Shown here: positions 53,672 through 62,414 of the stretch, piece by piece
Layout: each line of letters opens with the position of its first letter
Position numbering within the stretch: position 1 is the stretch's first letter
NCBI RefSeq assembly: GCF_023921225.1
Contig: NZ_CP071527.1
Span: 2,384,501-2,448,500, forward strand
Source of the DNA: Legionella lytica
GTDB taxonomy: Bacteria; Pseudomonadota; Gammaproteobacteria; Legionellales; Legionellaceae
DNA: 64,000 nucleotides
Reading direction: 5' to 3'
Translations under genes and position numbers: made by a program
The notes under the pieces: model-generated
What the model saw: the letters and a program-made list of their open reading frames with translations, nothing else
Told to the model about the DNA's origin: nothing
Databases searched by the model: none

Positions 53672-53766
53672 CTGGTTGCTTGCAACCAGGTTTTCCTCAA
53701 AGTAATAACCAGATAGGACTCTGGTATAGGCAGAGTAAAAAGAATTCCTGGTTGCAAGCAACCAGG
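53672..53766. repeat. CCTGGTTGC palindromes, copies 2 and 3
   Basis: Copy 2: CTGGTTGC (53672-53679) and GCAACCAG (53682-53689) with a TT centre. Copy 3: CCTGGTTGC (53747-53755) and GCAACCAGG (53758-53766) with an AA centre, followed by CTAC. They are in opposite orientation at the centre (TT versus AA) and 57 bases apart, so the pair could also fold with each other, as bacterial REP pairs do. Confidence 0.75.
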
Positions 53767-53788
53767 CTACCGTTAAATATCAAATAGT

Positions 53789-53867
53789 GTAGCCCGTATT
53801 AGCCCAGCGTAATACGGGGATTTGTGCCGCAACCACCCGTATTACGACTTCGTCTAATACGAGCTAC
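53789..53867. repeat. inverted-repeat element, GTAGCCCGTATT family
   Basis: Left arm 53789-53819 starts GTAGCCCGTATTAG and ends CGTAATACGGGG; right arm 53836-53867 starts CCCGTATTACG and ends CTAATACGAGCTAC. The arms are imperfect inverted copies, and each arm is itself nearly palindromic. It lies just upstream of mfd. Confidence 0.65.
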
Positions 53868-53904
53868 GAATTTTTAATTTTTGAAGATTAAGTAAATAAT
53901 AAAC

Positions 53905-56900
53905 ATGGAAACATTACTCTACCAAAACACACAGACCAAACAAATATGGGGGCAACTCCATGGCAGTAGCTTAGCTCTTGCTTTAGCCGAATATTGCCAA
54001 AAAACGCCGGGCATTAAATTACTCATTGCTCAGGACAATCTCAGCGCCAATCAATTGCAGTCTGAATTAGAATTCTTTTTAAATCCAAAACAATCAGAGC
54101 AAGAACTTTTATTTTTCCCTGATTGGGAAACCTTACCCTATGATCAATTTTCTCCACATCAAGATATTATTTCAGAACGGCTCTATACCTTAAGCCGCAT
54201 TCAGCAAGTCAGCGATGCCATTATTATTACTTCTGCAAACACTTTAATGCATCGACTCTGTCCCCCTGAGTTTTTAAATCAATATGCCCTAATGCTTAAG
54301 AAGGGGCAAAAACTGGATCTGGAAGCCTTCAGAAACCAGCTGCAGCAATCGGGTTATCATTGCGTTAATAAAGTATTAGAGCATGGTGAGTTTGCCTTAC
54401 GCGGCTCAATTATTGATGTATATCCCATGGGCTCTACCCGACCCTTTCGTATCGAGCTTTTTGATGATGAAATCGAAAGTTTAAGGGAGTTTGATACCGA
54501 AACCCAACGCACTATAGAGAAAATACCTTACATAAACGTATTACCAGCACGTGAGTTTCCACTCAATGAGCAAAGCCAAACCCTATTTCGCAGGGCATTT
54601 CGTGAATTATTCCCGGGAAATCCCAGCAACTGCCCCATCTATGAAGCCATTAGTCATGGGCAATTTCCTGCTGGCATAGAATACTATCTACCACTATTTT
54701 TTGAAAAAACCGTCACCTTTTTTGATTATTTGCCTCAAGATGCCAAAGTTTGTTTGATTGAAAACATTCAAGATAATGCCGAACAATTTTGGCAGGAATT
54801 AACCGGGCGTTATGAACAACGCCGTTATGACATCAGCCGCCCTATTCTTGAGCCAACAGCATGCTTTCTTAATCCATCTGAGCTTTTAACCAAAGCTAAT
54901 GAATATCAACAATTGCGTTTATTCCATACACCGAGTAGTAAAAAAGGTGCAGTAACGAATTTTGATATTACTCCAGCTCCTGAATTGCCTATTGATAGAA
55001 AAACACAAGAGCCGTTGAGCCGTTTACGTGAATACTGTACGGATACCTCTCGCCGTTATCTAATCGTGGTAGAAAGTGCGGGACGCCGCGAAGTATTACT
55101 TGACCTGCTTAAACCCAGTGGCATCCTTCCTAAAATTCAAAGCAGTTGGCATGATTTTATCAAGGATACCGCTCCGATTAATATCACCACCGGAGCCTTG
55201 GTTACCGGTTGTGAATTAACGCAGAGCAATACGGTTTTAATTGTAGAGTCGCAGCTATTTGGGGAGCAAAGTACTCCTCAACGACGTAGTGCACAAAAAA
55301 CGGTTGACCCGGATTTAATTATCCGAGATATGGCTGAATTGCGTTTAGGTGCCCCAGTCGTTCATTTACAATTTGGCGTGGGACGTTATCAGGGATTACA
55401 GCACATCGAGAGCAACGGTACTGCCAGAGAATTTTTAGTTTTAACTTATGCCGGTGAAGATAAAATTTATGTTCCGGTTACCTCCTTACATTTAATTAGC
55501 CGCTATACAGGTGTAGACAGCGAACATGCTCCCTTGCATAAATTGGGTTCGGACCAATGGCAAAAAGAGAGGAAAAAAGCTGCTGAAAAAATTCATGATG
55601 TGGCCATCGAACTTCTTGATCTCTACGCGAAGCGAGAAGCACAACCAGGCCATCAATATGAAGTCAGTCACAACGAATATGCACGCTTTGCCAGTGCCTT
55701 TCCCTTTACCGAGACTGTAGATCAGCTGCAGGCTATAGACCAAATCATGAATGACATGTCTTCGACCAAACCCATGGACCGCTTGATTTGCGGTGATGTA
55801 GGTTTTGGTAAAACTGAAGTCGCCATGCGCGCGGCATTTATTGCTGTGCAAAATAACAAACAAGTTTGTGTACTGGTACCAACTACCCTACTTGCCGGGC
55901 AACATTTTGAATCATTCAGAGATCGTTTTGCTGATTTTGCAGTGAACATTGAACTGCTGTCGCGTTTTCGCTCAGCCAAAGAAACAGAGGCGGTGCAAGC
56001 CTCATTAAAGTCCGGGAAGGTCGACATTGTTATTGGTACGCACAAGCTATTTCAAAGCTCTATTGCCTTTAAAAATCTGGGCCTATTAATTATCGATGAA
56101 GAACACCGTTTTGGCGTTAAGCAAAAGGAGCACATCAAAGCATTGCGTACTCATGTTGATATTTTATCAATGACGGCGACCCCCATTCCAAGAACGCTGA
56201 ATATGGCAATGGCAGGAATCCGTGATATATCACTGATGACTACTCCGCCCGCCAAACGTTTGGCAATTAAAACCTTCTGGCAGGAAAAGAAAGATCCCAC
56301 CATTCGTGAAGCAATTTTGCGTGAAATATTAAGAGGCGGGCAGGTTTTCTTCTTGCACAATAATGTGGAGACCATTGAGCGTATTAGTCAGGATCTACAA
56401 ACATTGGTTCCTGAAGCCAAGGTTCGTACTGCGCACGGTCAAATGCGTGAGCGCGAATTAGAGCGGGTAATGTCTGAGTTTTATCACCACCGCTTTAATG
56501 TATTGGTATGCACCACCATTATTGAAACGGGAATCGATATTCCTACAGCCAATACTATCATTATTGATCGCGCAGATAAATTTGGGTTAGCTCAGTTACA
56601 TCAATTACGTGGTCGTGTTGGCCGTTCGCACCATCAGGCTTATGCTTATTTATTAACCCCAAATGAAAAATCATTAACTTCTGACGCAATAAAACGTTTA
56701 GAAGCTATTGTATCCTTAGAAGACCTAGGTGCCGGTTTTACCTTAGCAACCCATGATTTGGAAATTCGCGGTGCGGGTGAACTGTTAGGTGCAGAGCAAA
56801 GCGGTAATATGCACGCAATTGGCTTTAGCCTATTCATGGAAATGCTCGACAAAGCTGTCAGCGACTTAAAGGCAGGAAAAATACCCGAACTGTCTGCCCC

Positions 56901-57345
56901 AATGTATCAAGGTCCTGAAATTGACTTGCGTATTAGTGCAATTATCCCTGAGGATTATATTGGTGACATTCATAATCGACTCATTATGTATAAGCGCATT
57001 TCTAATGCCAAAGACAAACAACAATTGCATGAGCTGCAAATCGAGTTAATTGACCGCTTTGGTTTATTACCCCCACCTGTGAAACATTTACTGTTAATCA
57101 CTGATTTAAAATTAAAAGCCCAGCAAATGGGCGTTCTAAAAATCAGCGCCGGCGCACAACAAGGCAAAATAGACTTTAATGAAACCCCCTCAATTGATCC
57201 TGGAGTTTTAATAAGTCTGATTCAAGTGCATGCCAAACGCTATCAAATGGAAGGCCCACAACGTTTACGTTTTACCTTGGATGGTACGACTCCAGAGGAG
57301 CGTATTTTTGAAATTCACAGCTTACTTGATAAATTAATGACATAA
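53905..57345 (+). CDS. mfd: transcription-repair coupling factor Mfd
   Basis: A 1146-aa SF2 translocase that removes RNA polymerase stalled at lesions and recruits UvrA. The UvrB-like N-terminal part contains [18 protein letters not shown] and [14 protein letters not shown]. The RNA-polymerase-interaction domain and the RecG-like motor follow: [18 protein letters not shown] (Walker A, about 625-642), [17 protein letters not shown] (DEEH, about 728-735), [13 protein letters not shown], and [19 protein letters not shown] (motif VI). Canonical length. The SLC13-type gene starts nine bases after the stop. Confidence 0.98.
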   Translation: METLLYQNTQTKQIWGQLHGSSLALALAEYCQKTPGIKLLIAQDNLSANQLQSELEFFLNPKQSEQELLFFPDWETLPYDQFSPHQDIISERLYTLSRIQQVSDAIIITSANTLMHRLCPPEFLNQYALMLKKGQKLDLEAFRNQLQQSGYHCVNKVLEHGEFALRGSIIDVYPMGSTRPFRIELFDDEIESLREFDTETQRTIEKIPYINVLPAREFPLNEQSQTLFRRAFRELFPGNPSNCPIYEAISHGQFPAGIEYYLPLFFEKTVTFFDYLPQDAKVCLIENIQDNAEQFWQELTGRYEQRRYDISRPILEPTACFLNPSELLTKANEYQQLRLFHTPSSKKGAVTNFDITPAPELPIDRKTQEPLSRLREYCTDTSRRYLIVVESAGRREVLLDLLKPSGILPKIQSSWHDFIKDTAPINITTGALVTGCELTQSNTVLIVESQLFGEQSTPQRRSAQKTVDPDLIIRDMAELRLGAPVVHLQFGVGRYQGLQHIESNGTAREFLVLTYAGEDKIYVPVTSLHLISRYTGVDSEHAPLHKLGSDQWQKERKKAAEKIHDVAIELLDLYAKREAQPGHQYEVSHNEYARFASAFPFTETVDQLQAIDQIMNDMSSTKPMDRLICGDVGFGKTEVAMRAAFIAVQNNKQVCVLVPTTLLAGQHFESFRDRFADFAVNIELLSRFRSAKETEAVQASLKSGKVDIVIGTHKLFQSSIAFKNLGLLIIDEEHRFGVKQKEHIKALRTHVDILSMTATPIPRTLNMAMAGIRDISLMTTPPAKRLAIKTFWQEKKDPTIREAILREILRGGQVFFLHNNVETIERISQDLQTLVPEAKVRTAHGQMRERELERVMSEFYHHRFNVLVCTTIIETGIDIPTANTIIIDRADKFGLAQLHQLRGRVGRSHHQAYAYLLTPNEKSLTSDAIKRLEAIVSLEDLGAGFTLATHDLEIRGAGELLGAEQSGNMHAIGFSLFMEMLDKAVSDLKAGKIPELSAPMYQGPEIDLRISAIIPEDYIGDIHNRLIMYKRISNAKDKQQLHELQIELIDRFGLLPPPVKHLLLITDLKLKAQQMGVLKISAGAQQGKIDFNETPSIDPGVLISLIQVHAKRYQMEGPQRLRFTLDGTTPEERIFEIHSLLDKLMT

Positions 57346-57354
57346 AAATAATAC

Positions 57355-58791
57355 ATGATTTTTGAGCTAAAGAAGACATTGCTTGGAAGAGTAATAACAA
57401 TACCATGGAAGGCCTTCATCATCTTCGCACTGTGTGGTGTCATACTGACTTTATATCTACATCAAAGTATGGCGCTAAACTTCGCGAAGGCAAGCTTTGC
57501 CGTTACCCTACTTGCCGCATTGCTGATGTGGATTTTAAGATTGGTTCCTGAATATATCCCTGCATTAATTCTCATTTTAGCTTCCATTTTTCTCCATATA
57601 GCCCCAGAAAATATTACCCTTTCAGGTTACAGTTCCAACAGTTTTTTTCTTGCTACAAGTGTATTTGCTGTTGGTGCCATTATTACTAAATCACGTTTGT
57701 TCTATCGATTGTCATTAATTTTATTAATACACTTACCTTCTAAACAGTCCTTTCTACAAAAGTTTTTGTTCCTCTTTGGTGCGCTTATCACCCCAATAAT
57801 GAGTGTACAAAGCTCACGAGTTGCCCTAATGGCTCCGTTGTTAGATGATATTTTAGAAAGTAGCACTATTGATCCCCGCAGTGATACAGCAAATGCCTTA
57901 GCAAATGCTGCCTTTAATGGCTGTATTTTATTATCGACTATTTTCCTTACAGGTAAATCAAGCAACTTTATTGTGTTTGGTTTGTTGTCAGAACAAAATC
58001 AATGGCAAGGAAATTGGTTGGGCTGGTTATGGGCCGCCTCTTTTCCAGGAATCTTGCTGGTTGCTTTATTCTTTTTGATGCAATCTCGAGTTTTCAAACC
58101 AACAACTCCGTTAAAAATGGATCATCTTAAATTAAAAAACGAGTTTAAAACCTTAGGAAAATTGTCATTTGATGAATGTATTGCCTTATTATGCCTTGGA
58201 CTTTTTATTGCAGGCTCTGCTATTGCCACTTGGAAAAATACGTCTACTTCGTGGACTTGTTTGAGCATTTTCGTCTTGTTATTCAGTACTGGGGCATTAA
58301 ATACAAAAGAGTTGGCCTCTAAAATTAACTGGAGTTTTTTATTTTATTTTGGCGCCATCATTGGCATCATGCATGCCTTACAGAATACAGGTCTGGAAAC
58401 TTGGGTTCTGGAACATTTTCAATGGTTAAACCATTTGGCAACAATGAATTATCTCTACTTCATCATTGTAGTTTATGTTATTAGTTGGTTAACCGGGTTG
58501 CTTCTGGGTACGATGATTGCCCCCGCAATTTTATTTACCTTAATTATGCCTATTGCCAATCACAGCTCAATTAGTAATTGGGTGGTTGCCTTTGTCATTT
58601 TGGTGGCTACAGAAGCCTGGATTTTCCCTTACCAGTCCAGTTATTTTCTGTGTTTTGAGGAGTTGTTAAAACCAAATAATAATTTTCATCTGAATCCTTT
58701 GCTTAAATTAAATGCTTGGTTTTCGTTCTTAAAACTGGGGATCGTAATTGCTTCTATCCCTTTTTGGTATTTTTTTGGATTATTAAGTTAG
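57355..58791 (+). CDS. SLC13/DASS-type anion:sodium symporter
   Basis: A 478-aa membrane protein with about 12 hydrophobic segments. The pattern fits the DASS family (di/tricarboxylates, sulfate): SSNSFFLATSVFAVGAIITK early, then SSRVALMAPLLDDILESSTI, TANALANAAFNGCILLSTIF at the first half-site (with N-G and S-T features) and GTMIAPAILFTLIMPIANHS in the second half. Substrate unknown. Nine bases separate it from mfd, but the junction with a repair gene is probably only positional. A hairpin terminator follows. Confidence 0.82.
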   Translation: MIFELKKTLLGRVITIPWKAFIIFALCGVILTLYLHQSMALNFAKASFAVTLLAALLMWILRLVPEYIPALILILASIFLHIAPENITLSGYSSNSFFLATSVFAVGAIITKSRLFYRLSLILLIHLPSKQSFLQKFLFLFGALITPIMSVQSSRVALMAPLLDDILESSTIDPRSDTANALANAAFNGCILLSTIFLTGKSSNFIVFGLLSEQNQWQGNWLGWLWAASFPGILLVALFFLMQSRVFKPTTPLKMDHLKLKNEFKTLGKLSFDECIALLCLGLFIAGSAIATWKNTSTSWTCLSIFVLLFSTGALNTKELASKINWSFLFYFGAIIGIMHALQNTGLETWVLEHFQWLNHLATMNYLYFIIVVYVISWLTGLLLGTMIAPAILFTLIMPIANHSSISNWVVAFVILVATEAWIFPYQSSYFLCFEELLKPNNNFHLNPLLKLNAWFSFLKLGIVIASIPFWYFFGLLS

Positions 58792-58818
58792 CAGTTTTTC
58801 TATGTAATATAAAATGAA

Positions 58819-58841
58819 AAGGGCGTAAGAACTACGCCCTT
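58819..58841. terminator. hairpin terminator after the SLC13-type gene
   Basis: Nine-base arms AAGGGCGTA / TACGCCCTT with a five-base loop, 28 bases beyond the stop. On the minus strand the hairpin is followed by TTCATTTT, on the plus strand by GATTTGAATT, so it may work in both directions between convergent genes. Confidence 0.7.
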
Positions 58842-59086
58842 GATTTGAATTAAACAAACAGCAAGATTGAAAGCAGTCTTGGGTCACAAAAGCGGACACC
58901 TCTGGAGTACTTTAGGCTTCTTAAAACTACTAAGCATGCACACCACACTCTCTATCTGGTCCCAAATGTCGTGATATTGGCTGATCAATATGTACCGTCT
59001 ATGCTTCTAGCTTAGGTCACTTGGCGCAGTTTCGCCACTAATCTATTGTAAAGGTTTAGTTAATCTGATCGAAACTGCAACATTCA
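58842..59086. other. non-coding stretch between convergent genes, nothing recognised
   Basis: No frame here encodes a recognisable protein. The segment GGTCACAAAAGCGGACACCTC near 58883 resembles the end of some IS elements by eye, and the minus strand carries a short protein-like piece (HDIWDQIE), but neither is enough to call an insertion-sequence remnant. Confidence 0.3.
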
Positions 59087-59656
59087 TTATATTGGCGATG
59101 GGGGCACATAGTGACTAGCAGCATCTTCATTGATCGTAAGCCCCTCAAATAAATCAGGCCCACCTCTATCTTCCCACGCATTGCTTTGCGCGTGGGTAAC
59201 GGCCGTGCGATCTAATACATTATCAATAATGACATCGGGTAATCCTGTAAACATAGGTCTTATCCCTTCATTAGCACATTTCTTTGTATAATCATGGATT
59301 ACTTCGTCTAAGACCTCAACCTGCTTCTGTACTTGCGTTTTAACATCGGCAGCAGTTGCAGTTTGCAGTGCATCACCTCTTTTTTCTAATGCGTTCAATC
59401 TGAAAATTGCAGTGGCCATAAATCCGATATCTAAGGGATGAGGTCCGTCTTCACGTCCATCTGGTACATGTTCTCCAAACTTTAATGTAATTCCAGTAGC
59501 CTCTCCATGACGATTATTGAGGTATCGCGAAAGCACTCCACCAACTTGCCCGGAGGTATTTTCCATCCATTCTTGCGATACATTCATAAAACAGCCGCGC
59601 AAAATCATCTTCCCTGTGTTATTAGGACCAATTTGATCTTCTGGTTGGATTTTCAT
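59087..59656 (-). CDS. hypothetical protein, 189 aa
   Basis: A soluble protein I do not recognise. It has a charged, Gly-rich N-terminal half (GQVGGVLSRYLNNRHGEATG, HVPDGREDGPHPLDIGFM), a helical middle with a heptad-like run (VKTQVQKQVEVLDEVIHDYT) and a C-terminal tail ending PPSPI. No signal peptide or membrane segment. AAGGAAGAG precedes the ATG, a good site. It lies just downstream of the chemoreceptor on the same strand, 65 bases away, but no functional link is visible. Confidence 0.55.
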   Translation of the reverse strand: MKIQPEDQIGPNNTGKMILRGCFMNVSQEWMENTSGQVGGVLSRYLNNRHGEATGITLKFGEHVPDGREDGPHPLDIGFMATAIFRLNALEKRGDALQTATAADVKTQVQKQVEVLDEVIHDYTKKCANEGIRPMFTGLPDVIIDNVLDRTAVTHAQSNAWEDRGGPDLFEGLTINEDAASHYVPPSPI

Positions 59657-59721
59657 AGCTCTTCCTTGAGTATTTATTAATATAAGTATAGCAAATACTG
59701 TACCCCAACCTTCTCGCGCCC

Positions 59722-61575
59722 CTATACCTTATAAAGATTTATATCGTCTTTCAGATGCTTAGCAATCTCATCCAAATTATTGATAAATGCCATCAACTCT
59801 TTAATACTACCGGAAAATGTTGCTGTGGTACGGTTAATCTCGTTCATCCCTTCGACGATTTGCTCGATACCAACCGCCTCTTGGCGAATGGATGCCTCAA
59901 TATGCTGACTTGAAATCGAAGCATCATTAATCATTTTACTTAGGGCCTGGATAATCTGGCCTGCTTTTTCAATGAGTTTTAAGCCTGAATCCAGCGTTTT
60001 TTCTCCTTCAAGGGTCACGGTGACTGCTTTTTCGGTAGTGCGGCGAATATCCTCAAGAATTTTTTGTACTTGCGCTGTTGACTGTTCTGATTGTTCAGCA
60101 AGATTACGGACTTCAGTTGCCACTGCAGCAAATCCTCTTCCTGCCTCTCCTGCTTTTGATGCTTCAATCGAAGCATTCAAAGCCAGCATTTTTGATTGCT
60201 GTGCTAACATATTCACTACCGAAGTAATATCTCCAATTTGTTGTGTATGATTACTTAAATCAAGAATCGTTTGCGCAATAAGCTTCATTTTTTCCTCTGA
60301 AGCCTTGATACCTACAATGCTCTGTTCTACTGATTCAGTACCTAGTCTCCCTTGTTCATACGTATTTTTAGCAACCTCTCTAAGAGCCTGCGCCTTAGCC
60401 ATTGTTTGCTTCGAACTCTTATCAATTTCCTCTAAAGAGGCACTAATTTCATTAATTGCTGAGGCTTGAGAAATAATGCCTTCTGATTGTTCATTTGCTG
60501 AAGAAAAGACCATCTCTACCATACTCACAATATCATTACTAACCTTAGTAATTTTCTTAGTAATAGAAGCCAACCCATCCGTCATTAAATTTAAATCCGT
60601 ACCTAAATCCTGTAAAACGTCTTGCTCATCAATTTTCAGACGCTCTCTTAAATCTCCGGCAGCAACTTTACTGCTATGCTCTCTAAATTTTCTCGACGAA
60701 CTAACTAATTTTTCAAATAACTCTCGAGACTCTTCCTCTTTAATGCGAAGACTTTTTTCATTATTCCTAATGGCTTCTTGCATGACTTTAAGCGATGAAA
60801 GCAGTTTTCCTAGCTGATCTTTGGAGAGAATGTTAATTTCAATATTACGTTCTCCAGCAGCAATTTGTTCTGCTATATTAATTGCTTCCTCTACTGGACC
60901 AGATATAGCTCTTTGGGTCATATAAGGAACAATTAAAGTTAATAAAGCCGCAAAAATTAATAGCCCATAAGCAAACCGCTCTAATGCGATTAAATCAGTA
61001 CTAATTAAATTTGCGCTACGCTCAACACCAGTTGCCAATATATTAAATATACCGCCTACCCTTTTTCCCTTTGCCGTAGAGTAAACCCCATCCAGAATAG
61101 AAATCATTTCTTTTATAAGAGCCTGGGTATTGGCTTTACTATTTTCTACACTGTCTTTATCGTTAACATTTCTGGGGGCATTTATTATGGTTGATTGAAC
61201 GTTATAAAGAGACACATATAATTCTTGCAATCGGTCCCATTCTTTGCGTAATCGAGGGTTATCGAGAGAATGTATCGTTGTATCCCATACTTCTCTTGCA
61301 CTATTAATTTCTTCCCATAGATGCTGAAAATGTTCGCGAGCTCGAATGTCTCCGGTCATTACCCATTCCTCAAGTGTATCTTGAGTTTGCAGGATTTGGC
61401 TGTCCAGAATTTGCGGTAAACTTTCCTTACCTATTTTTTGATTTAAATAAATAATGGTATGTACTTTAGGAATTAAAAAGATAATTAAAAACAATAAAGG
61501 TAAGCCCAGCGCCATAAATCCAATGAATAAGCGAGCTCGTATGCTAATTACAAACCCTCCTTTATTTGCATTCAT
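59722..61575 (-). CDS. methyl-accepting chemotaxis protein
   Basis: A 617-aa chemoreceptor. TM1 at about 13-35 (LFIGFMALGLPLLFLIIFLI); a helical periplasmic domain of about 160 residues, of the four-helix-bundle type; TM2 at about 200-220; HAMP about 220-275; a second HAMP-like/linker region; and the cytoplasmic signalling domain. The hairpin tip reads MLALNASIEASKAGEAGRGF AAVATEVRNLAEQS, the hallmark that binds CheA and CheW. There is no C-terminal NWETF-type pentapeptide. AGGAGAGG lies upstream of the ATG. No che genes are in this window. Confidence 0.96.
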   Translation of the reverse strand: MNANKGGFVISIRARLFIGFMALGLPLLFLIIFLIPKVHTIIYLNQKIGKESLPQILDSQILQTQDTLEEWVMTGDIRAREHFQHLWEEINSAREVWDTTIHSLDNPRLRKEWDRLQELYVSLYNVQSTIINAPRNVNDKDSVENSKANTQALIKEMISILDGVYSTAKGKRVGGIFNILATGVERSANLISTDLIALERFAYGLLIFAALLTLIVPYMTQRAISGPVEEAINIAEQIAAGERNIEINILSKDQLGKLLSSLKVMQEAIRNNEKSLRIKEEESRELFEKLVSSSRKFREHSSKVAAGDLRERLKIDEQDVLQDLGTDLNLMTDGLASITKKITKVSNDIVSMVEMVFSSANEQSEGIISQASAINEISASLEEIDKSSKQTMAKAQALREVAKNTYEQGRLGTESVEQSIVGIKASEEKMKLIAQTILDLSNHTQQIGDITSVVNMLAQQSKMLALNASIEASKAGEAGRGFAAVATEVRNLAEQSEQSTAQVQKILEDIRRTTEKAVTVTLEGEKTLDSGLKLIEKAGQIIQALSKMINDASISSQHIEASIRQEAVGIEQIVEGMNEINRTTATFSGSIKELMAFINNLDEIAKHLKDDINLYKV

Positions 61576-61812
61576 GTACCTCTCCTATCCCGCAATACGC
61601 TTTTTTAATATATTTTAGAATAACACCAAAAGTGAGTTGATGTAATTGAGAAATATCTTACAGTAAATTGAGCTTCTGTCATCCTGACATTTTAAGTTAC
61701 ATATCCTATGCTCTATACACGAGGAAAGACAAAGGATGTCGTGCAGGGAGTACTATCGCTTCACGGATCGAGGCAGTTCCACAAGGATGTGGCACTTATT
61801 CCTCGTACCCTC

Positions 61813-62238
61813 TTAATTAAATAATGCACTGTGGTTTAATGTAGTCGCTTCACCTTCTTCTAGAGTATGCTCTCTAAAAACTCCTAAATGCCCCAAATAG
61901 TTTTGTGAACTAATTTTTTGACGGATGAACTCGTGTAAGGAACTTTGTTTTTCATACTGTTCGGTGCAAAGCTCTCTAAAATTACATTGCCCTCGTTTAA
62001 TCTCAGTAATAAGTTCTGAAACGCTGTATCCCGAAAATCGCTTCGGACTTTCTACTGCACCATTTGGCGTATCACTTTTTATTTTATTGATTAACTCTCT
62101 TAATCCATCAAGAGTGACTGATTCGGCAGTTAAACCGGATGCGACATGCGGCTTAAAACCCAAATATTGGTTTCTTTGCTCATGATAAGCCATATCATGT
62201 AACTTAATAATTAAGTCACAGGTTACAAGCTCATTCAT
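61813..62238 (-). CDS. hypothetical protein, 141 aa, in the patatin cluster
   Basis: A soluble protein of no family I know, with a helical pattern (LDGLRELINKIKS, VSELITEIKRG) and no signal peptide or membrane segment. Its ATG follows the stop of the 54-codon ORF by five bases, and that ORF follows the patatin gene by six, so the three are very likely one operon. A small protein at the end of such a cluster could be a chaperone, adaptor or regulator of the upstream effector, but this is speculation. The ribosome-binding site is weak, which fits translational coupling. Confidence 0.55.
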   Translation of the reverse strand: MNELVTCDLIIKLHDMAYHEQRNQYLGFKPHVASGLTAESVTLDGLRELINKIKSDTPNGAVESPKRFSGYSVSELITEIKRGQCNFRELCTEQYEKQSSLHEFIRQKISSQNYLGHLGVFREHTLEEGEATTLNHSALFN

Positions 62239-62243
62239 GGTTT

Positions 62244-62408
62244 CTAATAAATATAGAAACCCTTAGATACCCTTTTCAGGTACCCAGGCGAATCTTGCTT
62301 ATCGAAAATGGACGCATCATTGTCAACCCAATACTCATAGTCAATCAATAACTTCCAATAAGTTTCATTGGGAAGCGCTGCAAATACTTCTTCAACATCT
62401 AGGCTCAT
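62244..62408 (-). CDS. 54-codon ORF between the patatin gene and the 141-aa gene
   Basis: An intact ATG-to-TAG frame filling the gap between two operon genes: six bases after the patatin stop and five before the next ATG. The peptide starts MSLDVEEVFAALPNETYWKL and is acidic and aromatic (several Tyr and Trp), ending in KGFYIY. The composition looks protein-like rather than random, and spacing on both sides suggests translational coupling, but there is no independent ribosome-binding site. It could also be the remains of a longer gene. Not recognised. Confidence 0.5.
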   Translation of the reverse strand: MSLDVEEVFAALPNETYWKLLIDYEYWVDNDASIFDKQDSPGYLKRVSKGFYIY

Positions 62409-62414
62409 AATAAG

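Noticed and set aside
55492..56045. Minus-strand frames of over 100 codons inside mfd
   Set aside because: Antisense shadows of a strongly conserved coding region.
58842..59086. Insertion-sequence remnant
   Set aside because: Only a faint likeness to an IS end and no transposase fragment long enough to trust.
61925..62185. 86-codon plus-strand frame opposite the 141-aa gene
   Set aside because: Antisense to a gene that fits the operon spacing; no start signal.
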